From Acidimicrobiia bacterium (GTDB lineage: Bacteria > Actinomycetota > Acidimicrobiia > Spongiisociales > ZC4RG35), in contig JARDZU010000005.1 of NCBI GenBank assembly GCA_029240695.1, positions 1 to 33,933 of the forward strand: a DNA stretch of 33,933 bases, given 5' to 3'. The notes beneath the pieces were generated by a model that made no database searches, had not been told where the DNA came from, and saw only the letters and a list, made by a program, of their open reading frames with translations. Position 1 is the first letter of the stretch. Each line of letters opens with the position of its first letter. Positions 7,438-15,842 of this stretch are shown piece after piece. A program made the position numbers and the translations under genes.

Positions 7438-9005
7438 TTTGCGAGGAGAGCTTCTTCTTCGTCCATCTTGGGGAAGAGGGCGAAGACGATTGCCGCTCCT
7501 AGGAGGACGGCGATGATGCCGGCCATGTATGCCCACTGGTCGCCCTGGAGGAAGGATTCCTTGGCCGCGGCGGTGATCTCGCTGGCGTACTGGGGGTACT
7601 GAGCGGCCACAGCCTCGGCTCCGGCGAACGACTTGGTTAGCTGGCTCTGAACCGAGGTGGTGATCTCAGCCTGTTCGGGTGACGAGCCGATCGCCACCGC
7701 CGCTGCCGCTGCGTAGCCGGCGGTGAGTAAGGCACCGAAAATGGATTGCATGATGGCCCCACCGAGGTCGCGCTGGAGATCTGCGGTGCCGGAGGCCATC
7801 CCAGCTCGCTTGACCGGCACCGAGCCGGTCAGCGAGTGCGAGGCCGGGGTGCCGGCGAACCCGACTCCGATCCCCATCAAGGCATACCCGAGCCCGACCT
7901 GCCAATAGGAAGTCCCCTCAGCCCAAAGCAACACCATGGTGAGGAAGCCGAACAGACAAAACAGGTATCCGAGCAGCAAGGTTGCCCGGGCACCGTTGTG
8001 CTCGACCAGCTTCGCCGAGCGGGGAGCAACGAGCACCATCATGAACGCAGCCGGGAGGATCGCCGCACCCGCCTCGAGGGTGGAGTAACCGAGCACGTTT
8101 TGCAGGAACTGCTGGCCGATGAACATCGCGCCCATCAACGAGCCGAACACGATGATCCCGGCGACAGCTGCGACCCAGAAGATGCGACGCTTGGCGATGT
8201 CGAGGTCGTAGAGAGGGCTATTCGTCCTGCGCTGCCGGATGATAAAGGCAGCTCCTGAGGCGAGGGCGACGATTGCGAGCGAGAAAACGAGAGTTGCCTG
8301 GCCCTGCACCGGTGCGAAGTTGATGGCGAGGATCATGCTCGACACCAAAACGATCGAGAGGATCCCACCCAGGTTGTCAACTGGCTCGGTGGTCTCGTTG
8401 ACATGGCTGGGCACGAACCGGAACGACAGGAAGAGCGCGACGGCGGCCAGGGGCAGTGTGATCAAGAATACCGAGCCCCACCAGAACTGGAGCAGCAACG
8501 CGCCGGCGACCAGCGGACCGAGGGAGGCAATCGCGCCTCCGCTCCCGGACCAGAGAGCTATCGACTTCGTCCTCGCCGGCCCGGCCCACAGGGCGGTGAT
8601 CAGGGCGAGTGTTGTGGGGTACGCCATTCCTGCGGAGACACCCCCGATGAGCCTTGCTGCGAAGAGGACCTCGTCACTGGGGGCGTAGGCAGCAAGCAGG
8701 CTGGCCGGAATCGCTAGCGACACCCCCAGGAGCAGCAGCAACTTGCGGCCATACCGGTCGCCTACGGCACCCAGATAGAGGACCGACGCTGCCAACCCCA
8801 GGGAATAACCGACGGCGATGAGGTTCAAGACCGTCTGCGACGAGTCGAAAGCGGCCCCGATCGAGGGGAGCGCCACGTTCGCCACCGACAGGTTCAAATT
8901 GGCTACGGCGGCGACCAGGATCAGCGTGACCAGGACCCGACCTCCTGCATCTGCAGAGCCCTCGGCGGGGGCAGGAGCACTGCTCGGCGGGTTGGCTGCA
9001 GACAT
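7410..9005 (-). CDS. MFS multidrug exporter, DHA2 (EmrB/QacA) type
   Basis: A 531-residue major facilitator with about 14 hydrophobic helices, the size and helix number of DHA2 drug:proton antiporters. The motif A region between helices 2 and 3 reads GAVGDRYGRKLLLLLG, and the motif C-like stretch GSGGAIASLGPLVAGALL lies in helix 5. The N-terminus before helix 1 is a 20-residue Pro/Ala-rich cytoplasmic tail. It should export hydrophobic or cationic compounds from the cytoplasm. The start ATG ends at 9005, a few bases after the stop of a small ORF (9013-9198). The 3' end overlaps the remnant gene at 7214-7437 on the other strand. No dedicated regulator is adjacent. Confidence 0.93.
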   Translation of the reverse strand: MSAANPPSSAPAPAEGSADAGGRVLVTLILVAAVANLNLSVANVALPSIGAAFDSSQTVLNLIAVGYSLGLAASVLYLGAVGDRYGRKLLLLLGVSLAIPASLLAAYAPSDEVLFAARLIGGVSAGMAYPTTLALITALWAGPARTKSIALWSGSGGAIASLGPLVAGALLLQFWWGSVFLITLPLAAVALFLSFRFVPSHVNETTEPVDNLGGILSIVLVSSMILAINFAPVQGQATLVFSLAIVALASGAAFIIRQRRTNSPLYDLDIAKRRIFWVAAVAGIIVFGSLMGAMFIGQQFLQNVLGYSTLEAGAAILPAAFMMVLVAPRSAKLVEHNGARATLLLGYLFCLFGFLTMVLLWAEGTSYWQVGLGYALMGIGVGFAGTPASHSLTGSVPVKRAGMASGTADLQRDLGGAIMQSIFGALLTAGYAAAAAVAIGSSPEQAEITTSVQSQLTKSFAGAEAVAAQYPQYASEITAAAKESFLQGDQWAYMAGIIAVLLGAAIVFALFPKMDEEEALLANYAAEDAAT

Positions 9006-9012
9006 CGGTAGG

Positions 9013-9198
9013 TCACCCTGCCTTTGCCGTGGGAGGCATCGCGGCGTCCAAGTAGACGGTGGTGAACTCGCCCGTCCCTTCGAAGCCGCCGACGGTCACG
9101 CTGTTGGCGAAATGGAGTCCATCCATCACAGGTGTCATCTCCCATGTCCCTTCGGGGTTTGGCAACAGCTCGGTGCCGATCCGCACCTGACTTGACAC
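9013..9198 (-). CDS. small ORF before the exporter, unrecognised
   Basis: A possible 61-residue protein (GTG start) whose sequence, VRIGTELLPNPEGTWEMTP and then VGGFEGTGEFTTVYLDAA, looks like a beta-strand-rich soluble domain rather than random translation. The stop is 7 bases from the exporter's ATG, so it could be co-translated. I recognise no family. It may be a C-terminal fragment of a once longer gene, since no convincing ribosome-binding site precedes the GTG and the other side of the exporter also holds a remnant. Treated as a tentative gene. Confidence 0.35.
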   Translation of the reverse strand: MSSQVRIGTELLPNPEGTWEMTPVMDGLHFANSVTVGGFEGTGEFTTVYLDAAMPPTAKAG

Positions 9199-9337
9199 TA
9201 CGCGGCGGATCTCCCGTCGACGCGCCCTGTCGAGCTCGTGTTGGCGGTAGTGATGTTCAATGGAACGACACCATTTTTCGTGATTGCGTTTCGATGCTCC
9301 TCGGGGAGAATGTCGTCACTTAGAGCGAGGAGATCGG

Positions 9338-9622
9338 GTGGGTTGTCTGTTTCTGATCCTCTTGGGGGTCAGTCCGCGTCTTGCGGTTGTGGCCCTCTGG
9401 CTATTGACGGATTGGGTCGAACGTGCCTTCGGCGACAGTTGGCTCCTTCCTGTGGCCGGATTGATCCTGCTGCCATGGACCACCGCCCTATATGTGGTGG
9501 GGTACGTCGCCGGTGATGCGGCCGCTCCATGGGGGATCCTTGGGGCCATCATCGGGTTGTTCCTCGACGTAGCCGTCCATGCCGGTTCGGCGACCATGAC
9601 GAGGCGGCGCTCGAGCAGTTAG
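9338..9622 (+). CDS. small membrane protein
   Basis: A 94-residue protein with three hydrophobic segments (GCLFLILLGVSPRLAVVALWLL, WLLPVAGLILLPWTTALYVV and a final GILGAIIGLFLDVAVHAG) and a short basic tail ending in TRRRSSS. The GTG start at 9338 is chosen because GAGGAG lies 5 bases ahead; the longer frame to 9284 adds only hydrophilic, low-quality sequence. No family is recognised. It stands alone on the plus strand between the exporter (minus) and the two-component operon, 216 bases before the latter. Confidence 0.6.
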   Translation: MGCLFLILLGVSPRLAVVALWLLTDWVERAFGDSWLLPVAGLILLPWTTALYVVGYVAGDAAAPWGILGAIIGLFLDVAVHAGSATMTRRRSSS

Positions 9623-9630
9623 ATCGAGCG

Positions 9631-9660
9631 TTATCACAGTCTCTTTACGTTCTCTATAGG
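9631..9660 (+). promoter_or_regulatory. possible promoter ahead of the two-component operon
   Basis: TTATCA (9631-9636) and TATAGG (9655-9660) are 18 bases apart, each matching the sigma-70 consensus at four of six positions, in the 216-base gap before the response regulator. It would give a leader of roughly 170 bases. The rest of the gap (9661-9838) shows no gene. This is a weak, untested assignment. Confidence 0.25.
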
Positions 9661-9838
9661 CGCGTCCGACATCCTTTGGATGTGGCCTTGGCGTCTTTCA
9701 CATGCAGGATTCTGGAACCGCGGTCTGGTCTGCGACGTCTGAATTCAGGCTGCCGACAGCTTTGCCCATGACCCTCCCCATTCTGCAACCCACCAGCGTG
9801 AGCGAACGCGCCCGCACCGGCCACGAGGCCAGGGCCTG

Positions 9839-10534
9839 ATGCGCATCCTCGTTGTCGAGGACGAGCAGGATCTGGCGTCGGCGATAGCTGACAGCCTTCG
9901 CCGCGACGGGTACGCGATCGACATCGCGCCCACCGCGACGTCGGCGATGCGCCTCACCTCGGTCAATTCCTACGACGTCGTCTGCCTCGACCTGAATCTT
10001 CCCGACGGGGACGGGCTCGACGTGTGCCGGCAGGTGTTGGCCGACCCGGCTCGGTCGTACGACCTGGCCCCGGCTCCAAAGATCCTGATGCTGACCGCCA
10101 GGGGTGGTATCGACGACCGGATCCGAGGGTTGGACGAGGGTGCCGACGACTACTTGGTGAAGCCGTTCTCGTTAGGGGAGCTGAGCGCTCGAATCCGTGC
10201 GCTGCTCCGCCGTGACACGTCGACGGGCAGCTCGATCATCGCCTACGCCGGAATCGAGATGGACACCGCCCGCCATGAGGTCACGGTCCACGGAAGGCCA
10301 GTAGCCCTCACCGTGAAGGAGTACGCACTCCTCCGCTGGTTTCTCCTGCATCCCGAGGAGGTGCACAGCGCCGAGCGTCTCCTCGAGCACGTTTGGGACG
10401 AGCACGCCGACCCGTTCACCAACACGGTGAGGATGACCTTGTCCAATTTGCGTCGGAAGTTGTCATCGGTCTCGGTTGCGCAGCTGATCGTGACCCTTCC
10501 CGGACGTGGCTACATGTTGAAGGCCGATACATGA
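9839..10534 (+). CDS. OmpR/PhoB-type response regulator
   Basis: A 231-residue two-domain regulator. The receiver domain (residues 1-120) has the acidic pair E7-D8, the phosphoacceptor D51 in VVCLDLNLPDGDGL, T86 in LMLTAR and K108 in YLVKPF. The C-terminal winged-helix domain (about 133-230) carries VALTVKEYALLRWFLLHPEEV and the ending VTLPGRGYMLK typical of the OmpR family. It is phosphorylated by, and presumably controls genes with, the histidine kinase whose ATG overlaps its stop (ATGA at 10531). Because the kinase is followed by a protease and a MoxR cluster, envelope integrity is a reasonable guess for its regulon, but no binding site was identified. Confidence 0.95.
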   Translation: MRILVVEDEQDLASAIADSLRRDGYAIDIAPTATSAMRLTSVNSYDVVCLDLNLPDGDGLDVCRQVLADPARSYDLAPAPKILMLTARGGIDDRIRGLDEGADDYLVKPFSLGELSARIRALLRRDTSTGSSIIAYAGIEMDTARHEVTVHGRPVALTVKEYALLRWFLLHPEEVHSAERLLEHVWDEHADPFTNTVRMTLSNLRRKLSSVSVAQLIVTLPGRGYMLKADT

Positions 10535-11604
10535 GCGGGTCCAGAGTTCGATTGGCGATGGTCCTGATGGCGCCTGCCGTCCTCATGGCGTTCGTGGTCA
10601 TGGTGGTGACGGTCGCGCTCCTCGCGAGTCACGAGCCGTGGGCCGACGCCCGGACCGGCATCGCCCAGGTCGGTGACGACCTGGTGGTGGTAGTGGCCGA
10701 AGAAGCGTCGCTCGACGGGCTCATCGATTCCGGTTTGTTGGCGCCTGCCCTGGCCCTGTTCCCGGCGCTCGTCGTCGCCTGGGTCGTTGCCGGTCGGGTG
10801 AGACGGGTTGTCGCGCAGGCCCGCGCGGAAGTCGAGGCCGCAGAAATCGAGCGTCGCAGCCGGACCCAGGAAGTCGTCCACGAGCTACGCACTCCGCTTG
10901 CCGTGATGGGCACGAATCTCGAGCTCGCGGCAATCGAGGCCGGGCACGAGCCCGGAGCTGCGGGATACATCGATGCCGCCCGCCGGGCCGTGAGCAGGAT
11001 GACGCGAACCGTCGACGACCTCGCCGGCCACGGCGGGCTGGCGGTCGAGCAGGGAAACGACCCTGTCGACCTGGCCGACCTCGCCGAGTCGGCGGTGGCC
11101 GAGCACTTTGGCCCCGCCCGTGCACGCGGGGTGAATGTGGAGCTCGTCGGGACATCTCGTACGACCGTTCCCGCGGTCGACCCGGCCGCGGTGCGGATCG
11201 CGATCGGGAACTTTCTCAGTAACGCGGTACGCATGGCGCCCCAGGGGTCGTCGGTTGGCATCGATTGGGGTCGGCTCGATGGCTGGGCCTGGATTGCGGT
11301 GATCGACGAGGGCCCCGGACTGGCTCCTCATCTTCAAGCCCGTGTCTTCGAGAGGGGATGGCAAGGCCATCACGAGCGCGAGCGTGGTACGGGGAATGGT
11401 GAGGCCGGATTGGGGCTCACCATCGCCCGTCAGCTCACCGAAGCCCAGGGCGGGGCGGTGACTGTCGAATCCGAAGAGGGCGGAGGCGCCGTTTTCACTG
11501 TCTGGTTGCCGGTCGAGATCGGCGCTGACCCGAGGGCGGTCATCGCACCCGATCGAATCCACGCCATCGCGCGACCCTGGCTCGAGGCCTCGCTGACCGC
11601 TTGA
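10531..11604 (+). CDS. sensor histidine kinase
   Basis: A 357-residue membrane kinase. Two membrane helices (about residues 8-31 and 69-88) enclose a very short extracytoplasmic loop of roughly 37 residues, too small for a classic ligand pocket. The cytoplasmic part has the HisKA dimerisation domain with phospho-accepting H117 in VVHELRTPL, and the catalytic domain with N231 in NFLSNAVRMAP, G1 box DEGPGL and G2 box GLGLTIARQL. The start is the ATG at 10531 overlapping the regulator's stop; a longer frame to 10393 only re-reads the regulator gene. The loop size suggests it senses membrane state or a partner protein such as the protease encoded next; that is inference. Confidence 0.94.
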   Translation: MSGSRVRLAMVLMAPAVLMAFVVMVVTVALLASHEPWADARTGIAQVGDDLVVVVAEEASLDGLIDSGLLAPALALFPALVVAWVVAGRVRRVVAQARAEVEAAEIERRSRTQEVVHELRTPLAVMGTNLELAAIEAGHEPGAAGYIDAARRAVSRMTRTVDDLAGHGGLAVEQGNDPVDLADLAESAVAEHFGPARARGVNVELVGTSRTTVPAVDPAAVRIAIGNFLSNAVRMAPQGSSVGIDWGRLDGWAWIAVIDEGPGLAPHLQARVFERGWQGHHERERGTGNGEAGLGLTIARQLTEAQGGAVTVESEEGGGAVFTVWLPVEIGADPRAVIAPDRIHAIARPWLEASLTA

Positions 11605-11660
11605 CGGGCCTTTTAAAGGTCATCCCATATGTTGCGGCGGTTGACCAAACGGAGGATGCC

Positions 11661-12821
11661 TTGACCCAACTCGACCCCAGCCCGCCCAAGCTCCGCCCCA
11701 GACGGCGGTCATGGCGCGACCTTCCGGCTTCGCCGCCCATCGGCGACCCGCACCCGCCAATCATCGAGGAGCAACCGGTGGTGGCGCCGACACAGCCTGC
11801 GGAAGTGGCGGAGAAGACGCCCAGAAGCGGTCTGCGCATCTTCACCTATGCGCTGACGGTGGTTGTGGTGGTACTGGTTGGCGCCGCGGTCTGGCTCTGG
11901 CAGCGCGAAGTGCCGGTCGCCACGACACCGACGGTGGCTGCCGAGGAGGCGGAAGCCGGGAGTCCGGGCGCGGTTGCAGCAGCCCTGGGTCCGGCCGTGG
12001 TCCATATCGAGATCCTCGGCGGGTTGGAGGCCGGGGGAGGGGTCGGCTCGGGTGTGATCTACGACTCTTCAGGGCTCGTCCTGACCGCACATCACGTTGT
12101 CTCATTCTCAGATGAGGTGACCGTCATGACCTCCGACGAGCGTTCGTTCAGCGGGCGGGTGGTGGGGCGGATCCCCGAGCGTGATCTCGCCATCGTTGCT
12201 CTCACCGATGCGACCGATTTGGTCGCGGCGACCATCGCCGAGCCTGGGACGGTCGAAGTAGGGGAGCCGGCCATCGCGATGGGGAGCCCGTTCGGGTTCC
12301 AGCAGTCCGTCACTGCCGGGATCATCTCGGGCCTCGACCGTGAGCTGGAGACGCCGATGGGCACTCTCACCGGGCTCATCCAGACAGACACACCGATCAA
12401 CCCGGGCAATTCGGGAGGCCCGCTCGCCGACGCCGAGGCCAAGGTCATCGGCATCAACACCGCGATCGCCTCCATGTCTGGCGGTAACGACGGTGTCGGG
12501 TTCGCCGTGCCCGTCGAGGACTTCGCGTCGCTGATGGAAGAGGTCGAGGCGAACGGCGGCGTCGAGGCCCCGACCGTGCCCGCCCCGGAGGATGCCGGTG
12601 GGTTGGGAGGCCTGGTTCCCGGCCTCGAAGACCTTCTGCCCGGGCTAGATGACCTATTCGGCCCCGAAGGACCGGGAGGTCTGGAGGATCTTCCCGGCCT
12701 GGAAGAGATGCTGGAGGAGATGTTCGGCACCACCGACATCCCGCCGGAGCTGCAACAGCTCCTGGAGGAGCTGCTTGGTGTCCCGGCCCCGGCGGCGCCA
12801 GAGGAGGGAGAAACCTCATGA
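11661..12821 (+). CDS. membrane-anchored HtrA-like serine protease without PDZ domain
   Basis: A 386-residue protein. Residues 1-56 are a Pro-rich cytoplasmic tail, 59-80 a membrane helix, and about 100-295 a trypsin-like domain facing outside, with catalytic H145 (TAHHVV), D175 (ERDLAIVAL) and S251 (NPGNSGGPL). Instead of the PDZ domain usual for HtrA proteins, the C-terminus (about 313-356) is a low-complexity acidic tail rich in GLEDLPGL-like units. The TTG start at 11661 is chosen because GGAGGA lies 4-5 bases before it; the frame is open to 11601. It follows the histidine kinase by 56 bases and overlaps the MoxR gene by ATGA. Family knowledge suggests degradation of misfolded envelope proteins. 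Confidence 0.9.
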   Translation: MTQLDPSPPKLRPRRRSWRDLPASPPIGDPHPPIIEEQPVVAPTQPAEVAEKTPRSGLRIFTYALTVVVVVLVGAAVWLWQREVPVATTPTVAAEEAEAGSPGAVAAALGPAVVHIEILGGLEAGGGVGSGVIYDSSGLVLTAHHVVSFSDEVTVMTSDERSFSGRVVGRIPERDLAIVALTDATDLVAATIAEPGTVEVGEPAIAMGSPFGFQQSVTAGIISGLDRELETPMGTLTGLIQTDTPINPGNSGGPLADAEAKVIGINTAIASMSGGNDGVGFAVPVEDFASLMEEVEANGGVEAPTVPAPEDAGGLGGLVPGLEDLLPGLDDLFGPEGPGGLEDLPGLEEMLEEMFGTTDIPPELQQLLEELLGVPAPAAPEEGETS

Positions 12822-13861
12822 CCACCCGTCAATTCACAACGAGGAGCGACGCGGCTCAGCCAGGACTCCACGGGGTCCAACTCCGTGAGGTGATGGCCGA
12901 GTTGCAGCGGGTGATCGTTGGCCAGGACCGAGTCCTGGAGCGCGTCCTGGTCGCTCTCATGGCCGGTGGCCATTGCCTTCTCGAGGGCGTGCCCGGCTTG
13001 GGCAAGACACTCACGGTGTCCACATTGGCAAAGACCCTCGGGGGCACATTCAACCGGATCCAGTTCACACCCGACCTGTTGCCCTCGGACATCGTTGGCA
13101 CCCGGATCTACCGGCCGTCGACCGAGCGGTTCGATGTGGAGTTGGGCCCCGTCTTCGCCAACTTCGTCCTGGCCGATGAGATCAACCGGGCCCCGGCCAA
13201 GGTCCAGTCAGCGCTGCTCGAGGTGATGGGGGAGCGTCAGATCTCGATCGGAGGCACCACGTATCCCCTGCCGCTGCCATTTCTCGTCCTTGCCACCCAG
13301 AACCCGATCGAATCGGAGGGTGTGTACCCCCTGCCGGAGGCTCAGCGGGACCGGTTCCTGATGCGAATCCCGGTGGATTACCCGACACCCGACCAGGAAC
13401 ACGAGATCGTCGACCGTTCACGACACCAGGCATCCGGGTCACCGGTTGCGCTTCTGTCGACCGACGATGTGGCCGGGCTTCAGGCGGCGGCGTCAGCGGT
13501 GTACGTCGACCGGGCGGTGCAGGACTATGCCGTCAGGCTGGTGCTCGCCACCAGGAACCCTGCCGAGCACGCCGTGGCCATCGACGGGCTGCTCGCCTAC
13601 GGCGCCAGTCCCCGAGCCAGCATCGGGCTAATCAACGCCGGTAGGGCTCTTGCCCTGCTGCGGGGTAGGGATCATCTCCTCCCGCAGGACGTCTACGACA
13701 TTGCCTACGACGTACTCAACCACCGGCTGGTGCTGTCCTTCGACGCGGTCGCCGACGGGGTGACCGTCGACGATGTGTTGATCGAGGTGCTGACAACAGT
13801 GGTCTCACCGCGTGTCTCGTCCTCCCAGCTCGCCGGGAACCGAGCTCCGCTGGCAGTCTGA
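12818..13861 (+). CDS. MoxR family AAA+ ATPase
   Basis: A 347-residue chaperone-like ATPase. Walker A is GVPGLGKT (57-64), Walker B is FVLADEIN (116-123) and sensor 1 is ATQNP (159-163), followed by the family phrase ESEGVYPLPEAQRDRFLM. The C-terminal lid helix bundle covers about 250-335. MoxR proteins work with VWA and DUF58 partners to assemble, remodel or insert metal into client complexes at the membrane; the two partner genes follow directly. The ATG overlaps the protease stop (ATGA at 12818), and the stop overlaps the next ATG by one base, so translation is coupled. The client is unknown. Confidence 0.95.
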   Translation: MTTRQFTTRSDAAQPGLHGVQLREVMAELQRVIVGQDRVLERVLVALMAGGHCLLEGVPGLGKTLTVSTLAKTLGGTFNRIQFTPDLLPSDIVGTRIYRPSTERFDVELGPVFANFVLADEINRAPAKVQSALLEVMGERQISIGGTTYPLPLPFLVLATQNPIESEGVYPLPEAQRDRFLMRIPVDYPTPDQEHEIVDRSRHQASGSPVALLSTDDVAGLQAAASAVYVDRAVQDYAVRLVLATRNPAEHAVAIDGLLAYGASPRASIGLINAGRALALLRGRDHLLPQDVYDIAYDVLNHRLVLSFDAVADGVTVDDVLIEVLTTVVSPRVSSSQLAGNRAPLAV

Positions 13862-14832
13862 TGCAGCTCAGACGATCCGGGCCCCCCAAAGGGGTCGAGC
13901 CGATCCCGCGCACATCGCGTCTCACGTCGCCGTCGCAGGTCCCGATCGAGCGGCTGCGGCTCACGGTGCTTCGCCGGCTGAACGGCCTCCTCTCCGGCGA
14001 TCATGCCGGGCTCTTCCCGGGCCACGGGACCGAGAGGGGCGAATCCCGCCCCTACGTGCCGGGCGACGATCCCCGTTACATCGACTGGGCAGTGACAGCC
14101 CGGACCCATGACACACACGTCCGAGACATGGTTGCCGACCACGAGCTCGATGTCTGGCTGATCCTCGACTCCTCGTCGAGCCTCGGTTTCGGCACGGGCC
14201 GAGCCACGAAACACGAGGTTGCCTGGTCCGCGGCCGGTGCCTTTGCCCTGCTTGCCTCGAACGGTGGAAACCGGGTGGGGGCGGCTCGGTCGACCAACCG
14301 CAAGGGACGTTCTCGTCCGCTTCTCATCGCCGCCCGTGGTGGCTCGGCACATGCGGGCGGAGTTCTCACTGCGCTCCTCGACGCTCCTGAGGACGGGGAG
14401 ACCGGCGACCTCGGTCGAGCCATCGAGATGGTCGGCCAGGTCGCTCACCGTCGAGGCATGGCAGTAGTCATCTCCGATTTCCTGGGATCTCCCGACTGGG
14501 AGCGCCCCCTGCGGGCCATGTCCAAACGACATGAATTGATCGCCGTCGAGGTGGTGGATCCCCGGGAGGTCGACCTGCCAGATGTCGGGTTGATCTCGGT
14601 GGTCGATCCCGAGACGGGGAGACGTCGACTGATCGATACGGCCAAGGATGGCGTTCGCGAGCGTTACGCCGAGCTGGCCGAGGAGCGCCGGGCCGATGTC
14701 GCGGACCGTCTCAAGTCGTGTGGCGCCGATCACCTGGTCCTGCGAACAGATCGCGATTGGGTTCTCGACTTCGTGCGTTTCGTCTCAGGCCGCAAGGCGA
14801 GACTGATGTCGGCGGGGAGGTCGGGACGATGA
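13861..14832 (+). CDS. DUF58 domain protein
   Basis: A 323-residue protein with the DUF58 hallmark ESRPYVPGDDPRYIDWAVTAR (about residues 60-80) and a downstream vWA-like fold with a DSSSSLGFG segment near residue 101, reminiscent of a MIDAS loop. It lacks membrane helices, whereas many DUF58 proteins have N-terminal ones, so this is the short soluble form. It sits between MoxR (one-base overlap) and a VWA membrane protein (ATGA overlap), the canonical gene order for MoxR-associated systems. It likely acts as an adaptor between ATPase and VWA protein. Confidence 0.92.
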   Translation: MQLRRSGPPKGVEPIPRTSRLTSPSQVPIERLRLTVLRRLNGLLSGDHAGLFPGHGTERGESRPYVPGDDPRYIDWAVTARTHDTHVRDMVADHELDVWLILDSSSSLGFGTGRATKHEVAWSAAGAFALLASNGGNRVGAARSTNRKGRSRPLLIAARGGSAHAGGVLTALLDAPEDGETGDLGRAIEMVGQVAHRRGMAVVISDFLGSPDWERPLRAMSKRHELIAVEVVDPREVDLPDVGLISVVDPETGRRRLIDTAKDGVRERYAELAEERRADVADRLKSCGADHLVLRTDRDWVLDFVRFVSGRKARLMSAGRSGR

Positions 14833-15815
14833 GTGATTTCGGGTTTCTCTCGCCTGGCCGTCTGGCCATTCTCATCCTGCCCGTGGCCCTCACGGTCGGA
14901 TACCTTGTGCTGCAGGCGAGGCGTCGTCGTTATGCGGTGCGGTTCACGACGGTCGAGATGCTCGACCACGTGGCGCCGGACCGTCCCGGATGGCGCCGCC
15001 ATCTCCCGGCCATCGGGCTGATTGTTGCCGCCGTGGTGGCGACCATGGCCTTCGCCCGCCCGGTCATAGCCGGAGAGACCCGTGAGTCGACCCAGCTCGT
15101 GGTTCTGGCAATCGACACATCGATCTCAATGGAGGCCGAGGACGTTTCGCCGTCGAGGGTAGACGCGGCCCGAGAGGCTGCCGGGGCCTTCCTCGATGCG
15201 GTGCCCGAGGGTGTCGCGGTCGGGGTCGTCGGATTCGACGGCGTGGCCAGGAACCTGATCTCTCCGACCACCCGCATCGACGCGGTGCGCCGAGTCATCG
15301 ACGGAGCCATCAACCACAGTGGCCTGGGCGAGGGAACCGCCATCGGCGAGGCCGTGTTCCTCGGTATCGACGCCATCGAGGCTTCCGGCAGCGAGACAGA
15401 TGACGAGTCGGCTACTTCTGACGAGGCCGTCGGCACGATCGTCGTCCTCTCCGATGGTGAGACGACTATGGGTCGCACCAACGATGAGGCTGCCACCGCG
15501 GCCCGCAGTGCCGGCATTCCGGTTCATACCATCGCCTTCGGGACGGACGCCGGGACGATCATGGACCCATTCGAAGGCGAGGTCCCGGTGCCGGTCAACG
15601 AGGAAGCCCTGGCCGAACTGGCCCGCCAGACCGACGGCAAGGCACTCACCGCGGCGTCGGTCGAGCAGCTCAGCCAGGTCTATGAGGATCTCGGGCGCTC
15701 CGTCACCGTCGAGAAGGAACAAGTCGAGATTGGTGACTGGTTTGCCGGCGCCGCTCTGGCCCTCCTCAGCTTGGCCGGTGTGGGCTCTCTGGTTTGGTTC
15801 GGCCGGCTTCCCTGA
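14829..15815 (+). CDS. VWA domain membrane protein (BatA-like)
   Basis: A 328-residue protein with N-terminal helices at about residues 10-28 and 60-80, an extracytoplasmic von Willebrand A domain, and a C-terminal helix (about 304-325). The metal-ion-dependent adhesion site is intact, with DTSIS at 96-100 and a later VVLSDGETTMG segment, so it should bind Mg2+ and protein ligands. The topology and position behind MoxR and DUF58 match BatA-type proteins of aerotolerance-like operons. The ATG overlaps the DUF58 stop (14829-14832); the longer frame to 14718 is only out-of-frame reading of the DUF58 gene. It is the last gene of the run and converges with the oxidase gene 27 bases on. Confidence 0.92.
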   Translation: MSDFGFLSPGRLAILILPVALTVGYLVLQARRRRYAVRFTTVEMLDHVAPDRPGWRRHLPAIGLIVAAVVATMAFARPVIAGETRESTQLVVLAIDTSISMEAEDVSPSRVDAAREAAGAFLDAVPEGVAVGVVGFDGVARNLISPTTRIDAVRRVIDGAINHSGLGEGTAIGEAVFLGIDAIEASGSETDDESATSDEAVGTIVVLSDGETTMGRTNDEAATAARSAGIPVHTIAFGTDAGTIMDPFEGEVPVPVNEEALAELARQTDGKALTAASVEQLSQVYEDLGRSVTVEKEQVEIGDWFAGAALALLSLAGVGSLVWFGRLP

Positions 15816-15842
15816 AGGATCCCGTCTTCCTGTGTCGATTGG

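Noticed and set aside
11601-11660. Promoter-like TTGACG and CCTTTTAAAGG inverted repeat before the protease gene
   Set aside because: No -10 hexamer at a suitable distance; too weak to list as a promoter although a short hairpin could form.
12092-12973. 293-residue minus-strand frame opposite the HtrA-like and MoxR genes
   Set aside because: Ser/Pro-rich translation of the complementary strand of two strongly supported genes; no start site or family pattern.
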